Assembly: GCA_029240245.1 (NCBI GenBank)
Contig: JARBTJ010000018.1
Span: forward strand, 1-60,741
DNA: 60,741 nucleotides
Direction: 5' to 3'
From: Herbinix sp.
GTDB taxonomy: Bacteria > Bacillota > Clostridia > Lachnospirales > Lachnospiraceae
Positions 17,608-27,405 of this stretch are shown here, piece by piece. The notes under the pieces are model-generated. The model saw only the letters and a program-made list of their open reading frames with translations. It did not search any database and was not told the DNA's origin. The position numbers were made by a program, and so were the translations under genes. Numbering within the stretch: the first letter of the stretch is position 1; each line of letters starts with the position of its first letter.

Positions 17608-18023
17608 TTTTATCAGTATGTCTGTTTATCAGAAATCCGTTTTATCAGAATGTCTGATTTATCAGTATATCTGTTTATCAGTATGTCTGTTTTATCAGTA
17701 TGTCTGATATATCAGTATTTCTGATTTATCAGAATATCTGTTTTATCAGTATATCTGTTTTATCAGTATGTCTGATATATCAATATATCTGTTTATCAGA
17801 AATCGGTTATATCAGAATGTCTGTTTTATCAGTATGTCTGTTTATCAGAAATCCGTTTTATCAGAAGTCGGATATATCAGTATATCTGTTTTATCAGTAT
17901 ATCTGTTTTATCAGAAATCCGTTATATCAGAATGTCTGATATATCAGTATATCTGCTTTATCAGTATATCCGATTTATCAGTATATCTGTTATATCAGTA
18001 TATCCGTTTTATCAGTATATCTG
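17608..18023. repeat. Minisatellite B: about 25 tandem 15-17 bp units
   Basis: I count 25 head-to-tail copies of a unit near TTTTATCAGTATATCTG. Variants are TCAGAAATCCG (shorter), GTATGTCTG and ATATATCAG. It fills the pflB-pflA gap almost completely. Because most units are 17 bp, three plus-strand frames stay open for 60-100 codons, giving tyrosine/serine/cysteine-rich chance ORFs. The unit sequence is unrelated to minisatellite A, although the period is the same. Confidence 0.95.
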
Positions 18024-18048
18024 TTATGTGTAGTTTTTTCAATTTCGT

Positions 18049-20274
18049 TTACCTCTCATGGAAGGTACGATGAATGACATCCAATTGCTGCTCACGACTT
18101 AATCTAATGAAATTAACCGCATACCCGGAGACACGTATAGTAAGCTGAGGATATTTTTCCGGATGCTCCATAGCGTCAAGTAAAGTCTCTCTGTCAAAAA
18201 CATTGACATTGATATGGTGCCCCTTATCATGGAAAAATCCGTCCAGCATGCCGGCTAAGTTATTCGCTCTCTCCTCCTCGTTCTTACCTAAGGCTTTCGG
18301 TACGATGGAGAAGGTGTAGGATATACCGTCCTCTGCATGTTTATATGGTAGTTTCGCCACAGAAGCCATAGAAGCCGCTGCTCCCTTCTTATCCCTTCCA
18401 TGCATCGGATTTGCACCCGGTGCAAAGGGTTCTCCTGTCTTACGACCATCCGGAGTACTTCCCGTCTTTTTACCGTATACCACGTTCGAGGTAATTGTGA
18501 GTACAGAAAGTGTCTGTTTCGCATCTCGGTATGTCTTAACCTTACGAAGCTTATTCATGAAATGCTCTACCAAATCCACTGCAATTTGGTCCACACGATC
18601 ATCGTTATTACCAAAAGCCGGATACTCTCCTTCGATTTCATAATCTACAGCCAGACCGGATTCATTACGGATCACCTTAACCCTGGCATGCTTGATCGCG
18701 GATAGGGAGTCCGCTACTACCGATAATCCGGCGATTCCACAAGCCTCTGTTCTAAGTATATTAATATCATGAAGTGCCATTTGCAGCTTTTCGTAATTAT
18801 ATTTATCATGCATATAATGAATGACATTTAAGGTATTGATATATAATTCTGCCAACCAGTCAAGGGTTTGGTCAAATTTCGCCATCACTTCCTCATATTC
18901 CAAATATTCACCGGTTACAGGAGCATACATCGGTCCAACCTGTTCACCTGACTTTTCATCTTTGCCTCCATTGATTGCATATAATAACGCTTTCGCCAAA
19001 TTTGCGCGTGCCCCGAAGAACTGCATCTGCTTACCTATCTTCATAGCGGATACACAGCAGGCAATGCCGTAATCATCACCCCAGAACTCTCTCATGATAT
19101 CATCGCTCTCGTACTGAATAGAGCTGGTATCAATGGAAACCTTGGAACAGAATTTCTTGAAGTCTTCCGGAAGGAAGATTGACCAAAGTACGGTTAAATT
19201 TGGTTCCGGTGCAGGCCCTAAGTTATATAGAGTCTGGAGAACTCGAAAGCTGCTTTTGGTTACCAGAGTTCTTCCGTCCAGTCCCATACCACCGATAGAT
19301 TCCGTTACCCAGGTAGGATCACCGGAAAATAAATCGTTGTAAGATGGTGTACGAAGAAAACGCACCATGCGAAGCTTCATTACAAATTGATCCATAAGCT
19401 CCTGCACTTGCTCTTCGGTGATAAGGCCATTACTTAAATCTCTTTCATAATAGATATCCAGGAATGTACTTACCCTACCCAGACTCATCGCCGCACCGTC
19501 CTGTTCCTTAATCGCACCAAGATATGCGAAATAAGTCCACTGGGTCGCTTCAAAGGAGTCTTTTGCAGGATTACTGATATCAAAACCATAGGAAGCTGCC
19601 ATTTCCTTCAATTGTTTTAAAGCATTGATCTGTTCCGTAATTTCTTCCCTCAGGCGGATATCCGGTGATTCTAAAATAGGGATTTCCAAGAGCTTTTTTT
19701 CATGAAGCTTCTCTTCAATCAGGAAATTTACTCCGTATAATGCAACCCGGCGGTAATCTCCGATAATTCTGCCGCGGCCGTAGGCATCGGGAAGACCCGT
19801 AATAATGCCCGTATGTCTTGCCTTTTTCATCGCATCGGTATATGCATCAAAAACACCATCATTGTGTGTCTTTCTATTCTGTGTATATATTTCTTCCGTA
19901 ATTTTATCCAGCGTGTATCCATAGGACTCTAACGCACCTTTCACCACACGGATTCCTCCGTTCGGCATAATTCCCCGTTTCAACGGCTTATCCGTCTGGA
20001 AACCTACAATCACTTCATGATCCTTATCCAGATATCCCGGTCCAAATGCAGTGATTGTGGAAGGTGTCCTTGTTTCGGCATCCACGATTCCCTTCTTTGC
20101 TTCTTCCTTCATCAGTTCCATTACTTTGTCCCAAAGCTTTCGTGTTCGCTCCGTCGGGCCTTCCAGAAAGGAAGCGTCACCCTCATATGGTGTATAATTA
20201 TGTTGAATGAAGCTTCTTACATTAATATCGGTTGTCCAGCTGCCGGGATGAAAGCCATACCATTCTTGCTTCAT
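18049..20274 (-). CDS. pflB: Formate acetyltransferase (pyruvate formate-lyase)
   Basis: Converts pyruvate and CoA to acetyl-CoA and formate in anaerobic fermentation. At 741 residues it has the normal length. The active-site cysteine pair is Cys406-Cys407 (GIACCVSAM), and the glycyl radical site is Gly717 in RVSGYAVNF near the C-terminus. The N-terminal part begins [23 protein letters not shown]. Start ATG 20274 is preceded by AAGGAGG. Its activase gene is next downstream. Carbon flow genes of this kind fit a strict or facultative fermenter. Confidence 0.97.
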   Translation of the reverse strand: MKQEWYGFHPGSWTTDINVRSFIQHNYTPYEGDASFLEGPTERTRKLWDKVMELMKEEAKKGIVDAETRTPSTITAFGPGYLDKDHEVIVGFQTDKPLKRGIMPNGGIRVVKGALESYGYTLDKITEEIYTQNRKTHNDGVFDAYTDAMKKARHTGIITGLPDAYGRGRIIGDYRRVALYGVNFLIEEKLHEKKLLEIPILESPDIRLREEITEQINALKQLKEMAASYGFDISNPAKDSFEATQWTYFAYLGAIKEQDGAAMSLGRVSTFLDIYYERDLSNGLITEEQVQELMDQFVMKLRMVRFLRTPSYNDLFSGDPTWVTESIGGMGLDGRTLVTKSSFRVLQTLYNLGPAPEPNLTVLWSIFLPEDFKKFCSKVSIDTSSIQYESDDIMREFWGDDYGIACCVSAMKIGKQMQFFGARANLAKALLYAINGGKDEKSGEQVGPMYAPVTGEYLEYEEVMAKFDQTLDWLAELYINTLNVIHYMHDKYNYEKLQMALHDINILRTEACGIAGLSVVADSLSAIKHARVKVIRNESGLAVDYEIEGEYPAFGNNDDRVDQIAVDLVEHFMNKLRKVKTYRDAKQTLSVLTITSNVVYGKKTGSTPDGRKTGEPFAPGANPMHGRDKKGAAASMASVAKLPYKHAEDGISYTFSIVPKALGKNEEERANNLAGMLDGFFHDKGHHINVNVFDRETLLDAMEHPEKYPQLTIRVSGYAVNFIRLSREQQLDVIHRTFHER

Positions 20275-20325
20275 AATAATCCTCCTTGTATATATCTCTT
20301 AATTATTTTATGTCTTCACAATACT

Positions 20326-20354
20326 ATATTATAGCTAGTATATTCCAATGTCAA
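20326..20354 (-). promoter_or_regulatory. Promoter of pflB
   Basis: On the minus strand TTGACA (20354-20349), 17-bp spacer, TAATAT (20331-20326), about 50 bases before the start codon. Confidence 0.75.
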
Positions 20355-20482
20355 TAGTTAATGATAATAGTAATCAGTACTACTTATAGCATTTTTTCTC
20401 CGTTTTACACAAAAGCAGAGAAATGAAAACATATTATAACAGAACATATTCAAGACGCATATACTAAAACGAGGTGAAAATC

Positions 20483-20719
20483 ATGGATGAATGCGAATTA
20501 ATAGCTTTTATTTCTACTGTTGCATGCGCACTTGCGAAAAGTTGTTCTACCGATGATTTAACAATCATGTCCGTTGTTTTTACACAGCTTGGAGACTCAC
20601 TGGCAACCATATTAGCAAAAAGAGGTTTAAGCAGTAATAACAATAACGGAAACTCTAATTTAGTTCCTATCCCGGACATCGATAATGATGATAGCGCCAA
20701 GATAGATGAGAAGGATTAA
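20483..20719 (+). CDS. Small conserved hypothetical protein (DUF6774-like)
   Basis: A 78-residue protein on the plus strand, opposite to its neighbours. It starts MDECELIAFISTVACALAKS. Its first ~50 residues look like one compact helical unit (TDDLTIMSVVFTQLGDSLATILAKR), and a polar Asn/Asp-rich tail follows (SSNNNNGNSN then DIDNDD). The arrangement recalls small Lachnospiraceae proteins annotated as DUF6774; function unknown. I use ATG 20483, six bases after GAGGTG, rather than the GTG within that site. It is convergent with gltD and shares its hairpin. Confidence 0.75.
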   Translation: MDECELIAFISTVACALAKSCSTDDLTIMSVVFTQLGDSLATILAKRGLSSNNNNGNSNLVPIPDIDNDDSAKIDEKD

Positions 20720-20737
20720 TTTTCATCCTTTTTGCTA

Positions 20738-20802
20738 AAAAAAGTTATCCTATATCAAATAAACCTCCACGGAACGTCAGCTTTATTCGATACAGGATAA
20801 CT
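20738..20802 (-). terminator. Long inverted-repeat terminator between gltD and the small ORF
   Basis: A 21-nt inverted repeat, AGTTATCCTATATCAAATAA against TTATTCGATACAGGATAACT, with two mismatches. Read on the minus strand it is followed by seven Ts, so it should end the gltBD transcript. Confidence 0.8.
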
Positions 20803-20896
20803 AATATAATACAAAGTCCCTGTGACTATTTCATTGTTTGATCATTCATATTCCTAATAGCTAGCATGCTTTAAAGGCGAGATTACTTAACGATCT

Positions 20897-22399
20897 TTAT
20901 GCCAGATTACTGTAGCCCATCAGATGGGTATCAACAGCCCTTGCAACCTCTCTGCCCTCAGCGATTGCCCACACAACCAGAGATTGACCGCGGTGCATGT
21001 CACCGGCAACAAATACATCCTCTACGTTGGTTTTGTATTTACCGGCTTCTGTCTTTACATTGGTTCTGCCATCTAATTCTACGCCAAAGGCTTCCGCAAC
21101 ATAAGACTGTGTTCCCAGAAAGCCCGCAGCTATGAGAATCAAATCCGCTTCAATTTCATATTCGCTTCCTTCAACTTCAGCCATGATCATTCTTTTTGCT
21201 TCTTCACTGTATTTACTTTCCAGCTTTACAAGCTTAGCCTTGCACACATTGCCGCTTTCATCAGCTACAAATTCTTTCACCGTTGTCTGATAGCTTCTGG
21301 GGTCCTCACCGTAAACAAAGATTGCTTCCTCCTGGCCATAATCGGTTTTTAAAACCTTCGGCCACTCGGGCCAAGGATTATTAGCTGCTCTGGTTATTGG
21401 AGGTTTTGGCATCATTTCTAATTGCACTACATTCTCGGCACCCTGACGTATGGAAGTTCCGACACAGTCATTGCCGGTATCACCGCCTCCGATGACAAGA
21501 ACCTTTTTCCCCTTTGCAGAAATAGTAAAATGTTTAAAATCGGGTGTTAATGTCCTTCCGCGATTCAACAAATCACTGGTGGCAGCCTTTAAGAAATCTA
21601 CCGCAAAATAAATTCCGTTGGCCTGCCTTCCTGGCACGTTAATGTCTCTGGGATTGGAAGCGCCGCAGGCAAGGATTACGGAATCATATTCCCTTATAAG
21701 GTCCTCTGCCTTTACACTCACTCCGACATCCGCTTCCGTAGTGAAGGATACACCTTCCTCCTTCATAATATTTACCCGGCGGTCGATGACATGCTTCTCT
21801 AATTTCATATTCGGAATACCATACATCATCAGCCCGCCGATACGATCGGAACGCTCGAATACAGTAACCGAATGCCCTCTTTTATTTAACTGGTCTGCAG
21901 CTGCAAGTCCGGCAGGTCCGGAGCCGATAACCGCTATTTTCTTTCCGGTACGGTGTGCCGGTGGAGTCGGTTTCATAATTCCAGCTTCATAACCATATTC
22001 TGCGATATCATGTTCGTTCTCTTTAATGGTTACCGGTCTACCGTTAATACCATTTGTGCAGGAAGCTTCACAAGGAGCCGGACAAACTCTTCCGGTAAAC
22101 TCAGGAAAATTATTTGTCTTATGAAGTCTTGACAAAGCTTCTTTTTTATTTCCGCGAAACAGAAGATCGTTCCATTCCGGTATCAGGTTTTTTAACGGAC
22201 AGCCGGATGCCATTCCTCCGATCATAATACCGGACTGGCAAAACGGTACACCGCAATCCATACAGCGTGCTGCTTGGCATTTTCTTTCCTCTGTGGGCAG
22301 AGGCTGATGGAATTCATTAAAATGCTTGATACGTTCTTTCGGCTTCTGGGCTTGCGTATCATTTCTATCATATTCCATAAATCCTGTTGGTTTTCCCAT
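20897..22399 (-). CDS. gltD: Glutamate synthase small subunit
   Basis: Passes electrons from NAD(P)H through FAD to the large subunit for glutamate formation from 2-oxoglutarate and glutamine. The 500-residue protein has N-terminal Fe-S cysteines (Cys46, Cys49, Cys54, Cys67; and Cys106, Cys110, Cys114 in VCPAPCEASC). Its FAD-binding Rossmann motif is VIGSGPAG (157-164). A second dinucleotide motif is VIGGGDTGNDC and the closing FAD motif is VFVAGDMHRGQ. Start ATG 22399 with AGGGAGG upstream. It follows gltB after 25 bases, so the two form an operon. Confidence 0.95.
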   Translation of the reverse strand: MGKPTGFMEYDRNDTQAQKPKERIKHFNEFHQPLPTEERKCQAARCMDCGVPFCQSGIMIGGMASGCPLKNLIPEWNDLLFRGNKKEALSRLHKTNNFPEFTGRVCPAPCEASCTNGINGRPVTIKENEHDIAEYGYEAGIMKPTPPAHRTGKKIAVIGSGPAGLAAADQLNKRGHSVTVFERSDRIGGLMMYGIPNMKLEKHVIDRRVNIMKEEGVSFTTEADVGVSVKAEDLIREYDSVILACGASNPRDINVPGRQANGIYFAVDFLKAATSDLLNRGRTLTPDFKHFTISAKGKKVLVIGGGDTGNDCVGTSIRQGAENVVQLEMMPKPPITRAANNPWPEWPKVLKTDYGQEEAIFVYGEDPRSYQTTVKEFVADESGNVCKAKLVKLESKYSEEAKRMIMAEVEGSEYEIEADLILIAAGFLGTQSYVAEAFGVELDGRTNVKTEAGKYKTNVEDVFVAGDMHRGQSLVVWAIAEGREVARAVDTHLMGYSNLA

Positions 22400-22424
22400 A
22401 ATAATCCTCCCTTTGCCTCAAGTT

Positions 22425-25400
22425 CTACTTTCTGGTATTCGCAAAAAATGCTTCTATTTGTGCCTGCTCACTGCTCAGTCCCTTTTCTTCCATTTGTACA
22501 ATGGTCTGGAGCATACGTCTGTAATCATGAGGAATGATCTTTTTAAACTTTGGCAGATAAGTCTTGAAGTCATCAAGAATTGCTTTGCCCTTAGTAGAAT
22601 TCGTTAATCTAACATGCTCCTCAATCATTTCTTTTAATTCAAGAACATCATATTTTTCAACGACTGCCTCAAAGGATACCATACCTTTGTTCAGTTTTTT
22701 GTACAAGTCACTGTTTTCATCCAGTACATAAGCAATTCCACCGCTCATACCCGCTGCAAAGTTTTTTCCGGTTTTACCGAGTACAACTACCCTTCCGCCT
22801 GTCATATATTCACAGCCGTGGTCGCCTACACCCTCAACAACTGCAACTGCTCCGGAATTACGAACGCAGAAACGTTCACCTGCAACACCGTTGATATAAG
22901 CTTTTCCGCTGGTTGCACCATAAAGTGCTACATTACCAATGATAATATTTTCGTCAGCCTGGAAGGAACTTACTTTCGGAGGGAAAGCTACCAGTTTACC
23001 ACCGGAGAGTCCTTTACCAAAATAGTCATTGCTGTCACCTTCGAGTTCTATGGTAAGACCATTCGGAATAAAGGCACCAAAGCTCTGTCCGCCGCTTCCC
23101 TGACACTCGATAACAAAGGTGTCTTCTTTTAAATTAGTACCATATTTTCTGGTAATCTCAGATCCTAAGATAGTTCCAAAGGTACGATCCGTATTCTTAA
23201 CCTGAAGCTGCAGCCTCTGACTGTGCTTATCCGTCAACTTAAATTTCTTTAAGAGAACCTTTTCATCCAAGGTATCCTCTAATGCAAAGTCATATTTTTG
23301 ATCCGGTAAATAATGAAATCCCTTGCCATGTTCGGTAAATGGATTATTAAGCACGGAGCTTAAATCAACATTTTTCGTACGTTCATTCTTTTTGCAGAAG
23401 TCCTTCATCCTTAATAAGTCGGTACGACCAACCAATTCATCGATGGATTTCATACCGAGCTTTGCCATCAGTTCACGAAGCTCCTGAGCGATAAAGCGCA
23501 TGAAGTTAACCACATATTCCGGCTTTCCTTTAAAGTTCTTTCTTAACTCAGGATTCTGGGTTGCAACACCAACCGGACAAGTATCTAAGTTACAAACTCT
23601 CATCATAATGCAGCCAAGTGTTACGAGTGGAGCGGTTGCAAAACCGAATTCCTCTGCTCCTAATAGTGCTGCTATTAATACATCACGACCAGTCATTAAC
23701 TTACCATCGGTTTCAACCACAACCTTGGAACGAAGACCATTCATAATCAATGTCTGATGTGTTTCTGCAAGGCCTAATTCCCACGGAAGTCCCGCATTAT
23801 AGATGGAGGTTCTGGGTGCCGCACCGGTACCACCGTCATAGCCGGAGATCAGAATTACTCCTGCACCTGCTTTTGCTACACCTGCTGCGACGGTTCCAAC
23901 TCCGGCCTCAGATACTAATTTTACAGATATTCTTGCATATTTATTGGAATTCTTAAGGTCATATATTAATTGCGCCAAATCTTCAATCGAATAGATATCA
24001 TGATGCGGCGGCGGGGAGATAAGACCAACTCCGGGAGTGGAATGTCTGGTTTTAGCAATCCAAGGATATACCTTCTCTCCGGGCAATTGTCCGCCTTCAC
24101 CGGGTTTCGCACCCTGTGCCATTTTAATCTGTAATTCCTTTGCACTTACTAAATATTCCGAGGTAACGCCGAATCTTCCGGATGCAACCTGCTTAATAGC
24201 GGAGCAACGGTTGAGTCCATCCTCACCGATTTTCAAACGTTCTAATCTTTCGCCGCCCTCACCGCTGTTGGATTTACCACCCAGCTGGTTCATGGCAATC
24301 GCTAATGCTTCATGTGCTTCCTGGGAAATAGAACCATAAGACATAGCACCCGTCTTAAATCTCTTAACAATGGAGTCAACACTTTCCACTTCATCAATGG
24401 ATATGCCATTGTCGGGGTAATTAACATCAAGTAAGCCTCGAAGCAGTATCTTCTCCTGTTCAGCGCTGATTTCCCTGGAGTACTCCTTAAATAATTCATA
24501 ATTACCGGTCTGTGTGGATTGTTGCAGCATATGAATTGTCTTCGGATTATACAAATGCTCTTCTTTGCCGCTTCTGTATTTATGGGAGCCACTACTCTCC
24601 ATTGTTAAATCCAGATTTAATCCCAAGGGATCAAATGCAGTGGAATGTAATTCATCCACCTGTTTTTCTAAATCCTTTATTGTTATACCACCGATACGGC
24701 TAACGGTTCCGGTAAAATATTTTTCTATCACTTTTTTACTAATGCCGATTGCTTCAAATATCTTACTTCCCTGATAGGACTGAATCGTTGAAATACCCAT
24801 TTTGGAGGCTATTTTAATGATACCTTTCAAAACGGACTTATTATAATCATCCACTGCGGCATAGTAATCCTTATCCAGCATATTGTTGTTAATTAACTGA
24901 CGGATGGATTCCTGTGCAAGATACGGATTAATCGCGCAAGCACCATAGCCTAACAGTGTGGCAAAATGATGAACATCTCTAGGCTCAGCACTTTCTACAA
25001 TCATGGCCAGAGCCGTTCTTTTCTTGGTTCTCACCAAATGCTGCTGAAGTGCCGATACTGCAAGAAGGGAAGGAATTGCCACATGGTTCTCATCTACCCC
25101 TCGGTCAGACAGGATTAATATATTAGCACCTTCCTTATAGGAGCGGTCGGCTTCTACACATAGATGATCAATCGCCTTCTCTAAGGAAGTATTTTTATAA
25201 TAAATCAGAGGAATTACTTCAACTTTAAAGCCATCGGTCTTCATGGATTTAATCTTTAGTAAGTCCGTATTTGTTAAAATCGGGTTATTAATTTTCAGTA
25301 CCTTACAGTTTTCTGCCTTTTCCTCAAGAAGATTGCCGTCCTCACCGATATATACGGAGGTTGCCGTTACTATTTCTTCACGAATTGCATCAATCGGAGG

Positions 25401-26981
25401 ATTGGTAACCTGTGCAAACAACTGCTTAAAGTAATTAAACAAGGGCGGATTATTATTCGAAAGTACCGGTACCGGTGAATCAGCACCCATAGCTGCAACG
25501 GCTTCCATACCACTGCTTGCCATCGGAAGTATTGTGGTTTTATAATCCTCGTAGGTGTATCCAAAGGCTTTCTGAAGCTTTGCAAGCTCCTCCTCACTGT
25601 ACTCCGCAACCTTTTTATTCGGTATATGAAGGTCCTTTAACATAACAAGATTGGTATCCAACCATTCTCCGTAGGGTTGACGGTTTGCATAATAATTTTT
25701 TAAATCCTCATCATCGATTAAGCAGCCTTTTATGGTATCTACAAGCAGCATTTTGCCCGGACGAAGACGTTCCTTCTTAATTATCTTTTCTGCCGGTATA
25801 TCAAGTACACCCACCTCGGAGGACAGAATTAAATAATCATCCTCCGTTATATAATATCTGGAGGGTCTGAGACCGTTACGGTCAAGGATTGCACCCATGA
25901 TATCACCGTCGGAAAAAAGTATGGAAGCCGGACCATCCCATGGTTCCATCATCGTTGCATAGTATTGATAAAAATCCCTTTTTTCTCTGTTGATAGAGGA
26001 ATCATTACTCCAAGGCTCGGGAATGGTAATCATGACAGCGAGGGGTAATTCCATACCGCTCATTACAAGGAATTCTAAAGTATTGTCAAGCATAGCGGAG
26101 TCGGAGCCTTCGGTATTGATAACCGGAAGCACTTTATGAAGTTCTCCGTCTAAATGTCCGGATTCCATGGTCTCTTCTCTTGCCAACATTTTATCCGCAT
26201 TACCGCGAATGGTATTGATCTCACCGTTGTGAACTATCAGACGGTTCGGATGTGCTCTCTGCCAGCTGGGGTTAGTATTTGTGGAAAATCTGGAATGAAC
26301 GATGGCAATTGCACTTTCATAATTTACATCCTGAAGATCCTGAAAGAATAAGCGTAGCTGATTTACTAAGAACATACCTTTATATACGATGGTACGGCTT
26401 GATAAGGATACCACATAGGTATTATCGTTGCTTTGCTCGAATATTCTTCTTACAATATAAAGTTTACGATCAAAATCCAGACCTTTTTTTACATTAGCAG
26501 GTCTCTGAATGAAACACTGCATAATGCAGGGCATACAAGCAACTGCTCTTTCGCCCAGAATACCCTGAGTGGTAGGTACTTCTCTCCAACCAAGGAATTT
26601 CAGTCCTTCCTTTTCTGCAATAATTTCAAACATTTTCTTCGCTTGATTACGGCTCAACTCATCCTGCGGAAAGAAAAACATTCCCACACCATAATCACGT
26701 TCTGCTCCTAATTCAATTCCGAAGGGCTTTACGACCTTAGCAAAGAACTTATGGGATATCTGAAGAAGAATACCTACACCATCTCCAGTCTGCCCGTTGG
26801 CATCCTTACCTGCCCGGTGCTCCAGATTTTCAACTATCTTAAGGGCATTTTCCACGGTAGTATGCGTTTTTTCACCCTTCATATGAACAACGGCTCCTAT
26901 ACCGCAGTTATCATGTTCAAAGCGCGGATCATAAAGACCCTGTGGAACCTGTGTCGTTTCCTCTCTCATAATTTCCTTCAT
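22425..26981 (-). CDS. gltB: Glutamate synthase large subunit
   Basis: Carries both the glutaminase and synthase sites of NADPH-type GOGAT. The protein is 1518 residues from ATG 26981. The in-frame GTG at 26987 overlaps the AGAGGAG ribosome site. A ~25-residue propeptide precedes the N-terminal nucleophile Cys26 in DNCGIGAVVH. The domains in order are: class II amidotransferase (to about 430), a central domain, an FMN-binding synthase barrel with GGKSNSGEGGE and SGYDGGTGAAP, Fe-S cysteines in CNLDTCPVGVATQ, and a C-terminal GXGXG beta-helix. The length matches the bacterial family. Confidence 0.97.
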   Translation of the reverse strand: MKEIMREETTQVPQGLYDPRFEHDNCGIGAVVHMKGEKTHTTVENALKIVENLEHRAGKDANGQTGDGVGILLQISHKFFAKVVKPFGIELGAERDYGVGMFFFPQDELSRNQAKKMFEIIAEKEGLKFLGWREVPTTQGILGERAVACMPCIMQCFIQRPANVKKGLDFDRKLYIVRRIFEQSNDNTYVVSLSSRTIVYKGMFLVNQLRLFFQDLQDVNYESAIAIVHSRFSTNTNPSWQRAHPNRLIVHNGEINTIRGNADKMLAREETMESGHLDGELHKVLPVINTEGSDSAMLDNTLEFLVMSGMELPLAVMITIPEPWSNDSSINREKRDFYQYYATMMEPWDGPASILFSDGDIMGAILDRNGLRPSRYYITEDDYLILSSEVGVLDIPAEKIIKKERLRPGKMLLVDTIKGCLIDDEDLKNYYANRQPYGEWLDTNLVMLKDLHIPNKKVAEYSEEELAKLQKAFGYTYEDYKTTILPMASSGMEAVAAMGADSPVPVLSNNNPPLFNYFKQLFAQVTNPPIDAIREEIVTATSVYIGEDGNLLEEKAENCKVLKINNPILTNTDLLKIKSMKTDGFKVEVIPLIYYKNTSLEKAIDHLCVEADRSYKEGANILILSDRGVDENHVAIPSLLAVSALQQHLVRTKKRTALAMIVESAEPRDVHHFATLLGYGACAINPYLAQESIRQLINNNMLDKDYYAAVDDYNKSVLKGIIKIASKMGISTIQSYQGSKIFEAIGISKKVIEKYFTGTVSRIGGITIKDLEKQVDELHSTAFDPLGLNLDLTMESSGSHKYRSGKEEHLYNPKTIHMLQQSTQTGNYELFKEYSREISAEQEKILLRGLLDVNYPDNGISIDEVESVDSIVKRFKTGAMSYGSISQEAHEALAIAMNQLGGKSNSGEGGERLERLKIGEDGLNRCSAIKQVASGRFGVTSEYLVSAKELQIKMAQGAKPGEGGQLPGEKVYPWIAKTRHSTPGVGLISPPPHHDIYSIEDLAQLIYDLKNSNKYARISVKLVSEAGVGTVAAGVAKAGAGVILISGYDGGTGAAPRTSIYNAGLPWELGLAETHQTLIMNGLRSKVVVETDGKLMTGRDVLIAALLGAEEFGFATAPLVTLGCIMMRVCNLDTCPVGVATQNPELRKNFKGKPEYVVNFMRFIAQELRELMAKLGMKSIDELVGRTDLLRMKDFCKKNERTKNVDLSSVLNNPFTEHGKGFHYLPDQKYDFALEDTLDEKVLLKKFKLTDKHSQRLQLQVKNTDRTFGTILGSEITRKYGTNLKEDTFVIECQGSGGQSFGAFIPNGLTIELEGDSNDYFGKGLSGGKLVAFPPKVSSFQADENIIIGNVALYGATSGKAYINGVAGERFCVRNSGAVAVVEGVGDHGCEYMTGGRVVVLGKTGKNFAAGMSGGIAYVLDENSDLYKKLNKGMVSFEAVVEKYDVLELKEMIEEHVRLTNSTKGKAILDDFKTYLPKFKKIIPHDYRRMLQTIVQMEEKGLSSEQAQIEAFFANTRK

Positions 26982-27066
26982 AAGCACTCCTCTTTCTTTC
27001 CTATATTAATTATTATTGATTTCCATTTAAATTAAATTGCTTTCATGCAAATTAAAAAAGACATTC

Positions 27067-27088
27067 ATAGACTTTTTGCAAGGTCTAT
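27067..27088 (-). promoter_or_regulatory. Small hairpin in the gltB leader
   Basis: ATAGAC/GTCTAT stem with a ten-base loop (27067-27088), about 25 bases after the gltB promoter. There is no T-run, so a terminator is unlikely; it may only stabilise the 5' end. Confidence 0.4.
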
Positions 27089-27112
27089 AAACGCCTTTGT
27101 TTATTGGTGATG

Positions 27113-27141
27113 ATTATAATATATAATCTTAATATATGCAA
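27113..27141 (-). promoter_or_regulatory. Promoter of gltBD
   Basis: On the minus strand TTGCAT (27141-27136), 17-bp spacer, TATAAT (27118-27113). It gives a leader of about 125 bases. Confidence 0.75.
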
Positions 27142-27321
27142 GTATATTTTAGAAATTATTTATTTTTTCAAATATATTACAGTACTTTACTTAATAAAAA
27201 TAAGTTTGACTTAAAATAATTAACTTTGGGAGCACCGTCGTCGCATCGGATTTTTTTCTATCGTCTGCATGACGCTTTCAGATGTCCGCTTTACATCAAC
27301 AAAATTATAAGCATAAATACA

Positions 27322-27349
27322 TAAACTTTCTTGCTGCATAAGTCGATAT
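27322..27349 (+). promoter_or_regulatory. Sigma-D (flagellar) type promoter of the FliK-like gene
   Basis: TAAA, 16-bp spacer, GTCGATAT, against the known sigma-D pattern TAAA-N14-16-GCCGATAT. A sigma-A style -10 (TATAAT, 27347-27352) overlaps, but it lacks a good -35. Confidence 0.6.
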
Positions 27350-27405
27350 AATATACAATTAAGAAATTAGATATCATTTACCGGAAAAACGAAAGGTAGG
27401 ATTAC

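Noticed and set aside
17522..18073. Three plus-strand ORFs of 61-101 codons
   Set aside because: They arise because the 17-bp repeat cycles through frames. Composition is repetitive and no ribosome site is present.
20300..20330. Rex-type operator near the pflB promoter (TTGTGAA half-site)
   Set aside because: Only one half matches the TTGTTAA-N4-TTAACAA pattern; the other half is too degenerate to support it.
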